Assembly: GCA_003157595.1 (NCBI GenBank)
Contig: PMKB01000193.1
Coordinates: 263-7,809, forward strand
DNA from: Solirubrobacterales bacterium
GTDB lineage: Bacteria; Actinomycetota; Thermoleophilia; Solirubrobacterales; Solirubrobacteraceae
Reading direction: 5' to 3'
DNA length: 7,547 nucleotides
The notes under the pieces are model-generated. The model saw only the letters and a list, made by a program, of their open reading frames with translations. It had not been told where the DNA came from and did not search any database. Shown here piece by piece: positions 6,146 to 7,547 of the stretch (positions are counted from its first letter, which is position 1; each line of letters begins with the position of its first letter). The position numbers and the translations under genes were made by a program.

Positions 6146-6197
6146 CATCCGGACGCAGGGCGCAGCCGCCGCGCTCGTGCATCGCCCCGGGGCGCGG

Positions 6198-6986
6198 TCA
6201 GCCGAGGACTCGCTGGTACTCCATCGCAATCCAGACCGGGCGGAATCCGAGCCGGGCATACAGCTGCTTCGGCCGGCCCTCGTCGTCCGCGCAGATCCAC
6301 AGGTCGCGGACATCGCCGGCGGCCGCGATCGCCGCCCGCGTGAGCTCGCCACCGCGTCCCGAACCGCGGTAGCTCGGATGAACGTAGACGTGGGTGATCT
6401 CAGCGGCTTCGGCGGCGCACGTGAGCTCCGCGAAGGCAACGGGGGTGCCGCCCTCGAGCAGCGCCAGCACCCGCACGCCGGAGCGCAGCGCGATCGCCCG
6501 CGCGTCCGCGAGGAACCGAGTATCCAGCTCGAGCGAATTCTCGCGCTGCCAGGCGATGCGCAGATCGTGCACCGCGTCGTAGGGGACCGCTTCCACGGCC
6601 GTCGGCGCCGGTGCGGGAAGCGCTCCCGCATAGCGCATCCACAGCAACCGCATGGACCTCCAGCCCGCAGCGGCAAAATCGGCCCGCAGCGGCTCCGCCG
6701 CCGTGATCAGGTCAAAGTCCACACGCCGATGAGCCAGCCCGGCAAGCGCCCCATCGGCAAAGGCCGCCAGCGCCGCGACACTGAGCGACGGATCGTCTTC
6801 GACGCGCACCACGTTGAAGTCGTGGTAGCGCGGGTGGCGCGTCGCGCGCATGACCGTGCCGTGCTCCCACGGCGTGACCAGATCGCAAACGGCGGCCTGC
6901 CTCGCGTGATGCCAGCCCCGCACCCGCAGGGCCAGCTCGCTGCCGGCGGGGACCGTCGCGCTGCCGGCGGGGACCGTCGAAGACAC
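6198..6986 (-). CDS. GNAT-family N-acetyltransferase, two-lobed
   Basis: This 262-residue protein has a clear GNAT domain in its C-terminal half: strand and acetyl-CoA loop ITHVYVHPSYRGSGRGGELTRAAI (in the range 197-220, with the RGSGRG pyrophosphate loop at 207-212), and the motif-B end QLYARLGFRPV (241-251). The N-terminal half (about 17-125) is of similar size and looks like a degenerate second GNAT lobe lacking a CoA loop, as in tandem-GNAT proteins. It should transfer an acetyl group from acetyl-CoA to an amine; the substrate is unknown. The longest start is GTG at 6986, with no Shine-Dalgarno. Residues 4-17 are a seven-residue repeat (TVPAGS twice) caused by a 21-bp tandem duplication, so the first residues are probably unconstrained. 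It converges on the DUF1028 gene across a 52-base gap and lies 81 bases downstream of the 2H-phosphoesterase gene on the same strand. Confidence 0.85.
   Translation of the reverse strand: MSSTVPAGSATVPAGSELALRVRGWHHARQAAVCDLVTPWEHGTVMRATRHPRYHDFNVVRVEDDPSLSVAALAAFADGALAGLAHRRVDFDLITAAEPLRADFAAAGWRSMRLLWMRYAGALPAPAPTAVEAVPYDAVHDLRIAWQRENSLELDTRFLADARAIALRSGVRVLALLEGGTPVAFAELTCAAEAAEITHVYVHPSYRGSGRGGELTRAAIAAAGDVRDLWICADDEGRPKQLYARLGFRPVWIAMEYQRVLG
6938..6979. repeat. Perfect 21-bp tandem duplication in the GNAT N-terminus
   Basis: The 21 bases at 6938-6958 are repeated exactly at 6959-6979. Because 21 is a multiple of three, the reading frame is kept and the protein gains one extra TVPAGS(A/E) heptad. 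The lack of any difference between the copies suggests a recent slippage or recombination event. Confidence 0.92.
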
Positions 6987-6992
6987 AACGGA

Positions 6993-6998
6993 AGGTTA
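6993..6998 (-). promoter_or_regulatory. Candidate -10 box for a leaderless GNAT transcript
   Basis: On the - strand, TAACCT fits the actinobacterial TANNNT -10 pattern. Its end lies 6 bases before the GTG at 6986, so transcription could begin at or next to the start codon. That would fit the absence of a Shine-Dalgarno. No good -35 box is seen at 16-18 bases upstream, so the call is weak. Confidence 0.25.
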
Positions 6999-7067
6999 CG
7001 CCGGGACGCTCGCGGCCCACGCGTGAGGCGCGCGAGAGCCGGCCGCTCGCCGCGGTTCGGGGCCAGC

Positions 7068-7547
7068 TCAGCCAGCAGCGAGTTGAAAGCGGCGGTGCAC
7101 GACCCAGCGGTTATCGCTGCGTAGCGCGATCAGCCACGCCTCGCGGGCAGCGGCCCGCAGAGGAAGGTGGGGCTCCAGCGCAGCTCGCACCTCATAGAAG
7201 TCCTCGGCGCCGACGGCGACCGTGAGATGCGGGACGATCTCGCGGTGAGCCCCGCCGTAAGGCGCGTGATCGGGCCAACGGCGCCACACGGCCTGCGTGA
7301 GCTCGACGAACGGCTCGGGGGGCTCGGGCTCGAGGTACAGCGCATGGTCGAAACGGGCGACGCGCGCGAGTTCGAACTCGATCGGGGAGGTCGCGGCAAA
7401 CAGTTCGCCCAGCGCGGCCAGGTCGTCGCGGGTGAGTGCCCCGCGTTCGATGAACGGCCCGAGCACGGTGATGTGCGCGGGCACCCCTGCCCGCGCGCTC
7501 GGATCCAAGGTCGCGCGATGCGCGCCGACGACCGGCTCGGCGGCCGG
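7068..7547 (-). CDS. 2H phosphoesterase / 2'-5' RNA ligase family protein (N-terminus outside window)
   Basis: The last 159 residues of this protein are in the window; the frame is open to the window edge, so its start lies beyond it. Two HxT motifs are present, AHITVLGPF (His25, Thr27 of the visible part) and PHLTVAV (His107, Thr109), which define the 2H phosphoesterase superfamily. Ahead of the first is AEPVVGAHRATLDPSA, the usual helix linking strand 1 to the motif, so only about 10 N-terminal residues should be missing. Such enzymes cleave or form 2',5' or cyclic phosphodiester bonds in RNA or nucleotides; many members have no known substrate. Both catalytic motifs are intact, so the protein is probably active. 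A TTG at 7508 lies inside the domain and is not a credible start. It reads toward the GNAT gene on the same strand and may share a transcript, but no functional link is known. Confidence 0.85.
   Translation of the reverse strand, partial: PAAEPVVGAHRATLDPSARAGVPAHITVLGPFIERGALTRDDLAALGELFAATSPIEFELARVARFDHALYLEPEPPEPFVELTQAVWRRWPDHAPYGGAHREIVPHLTVAVGAEDFYEVRAALEPHLPLRAAAREAWLIALRSDNRWVVHRRFQLAAG

Noticed and set aside
6183..6194. CGCCCCGGGGCG palindrome between the DUF1028 and GNAT stops as a terminator
   Set aside because: Twelve bases with no loop and no U-tract; short GC palindromes of this kind are expected by chance at this base composition.
5736..7124. 462-residue open frame on the + strand across the DUF1028 end and the GNAT gene
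   Set aside because: It crosses two convergent genes with real motifs and a natural gap between them; no motif of its own.

Overview
This is a GC-rich bacterial window with tightly packed genes, 1- to 14-base overlaps between co-directional genes, and GTG/TTG starts. Codon bias and the mix of families look actinobacterial. My best guess is a Thermoleophilia-type lineage (Solirubrobacterales/Conexibacter relatives), but that is inference from style and family resemblance; no rRNA or marker gene is present. I see no tRNA, rRNA, CRISPR array, insertion sequence or phage gene.

Region 1 (1-2912, + strand) is a translationally coupled operon. It holds the C-terminal half of a biotin carboxylase (cut by the window edge), a separate 495-residue carboxyltransferase subunit of the pyruvate carboxylase/oxaloacetate decarboxylase-alpha fold, and a HAD-IIA (NagD-like) phosphatase. 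The first two are the two catalytic halves of a biotin-dependent carboxylase. No biotinyl (BCCP) domain is visible, so a carrier must be encoded elsewhere, probably upstream. The carboxyltransferase keeps its metal site but has lost the pyruvate-binding Arg and other keto-acid pocket residues, so its acceptor substrate is uncertain.

Region 2 (2913-2999) lies between convergent genes. It contains three perfect 24-bp palindromes laid end to end with no spacer, each centred on GCATGC. This is the most striking non-coding structure in the window.

Region 3 (3000-5162, - strand) holds a PaaK-like acyl-CoA ligase (ANL superfamily) and, upstream of it, a decayed M24 (Xaa-Pro peptidase/creatinase-like) gene. 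The M24 gene has a one-base frameshift, an in-frame stop, and an internal deletion that removes the part of the catalytic domain carrying the paired metal-binding Asp residues.

Region 4 (5234-6145, + strand) is a DUF1028 protein with a C-terminal TPR-like extension, divergent from the M24 relic. Region 5 (6198-7547, - strand) holds a two-lobed GNAT acetyltransferase, whose N-terminus carries a perfect 21-bp tandem duplication, and a 2H-phosphoesterase (2'-5' RNA ligase family) gene cut by the window edge. Regions 3-5 look like ordinary accessory metabolism with no obvious shared pathway. The strongest leads are the divergent split carboxylase with its coupled phosphatase, and the palindrome triplet.
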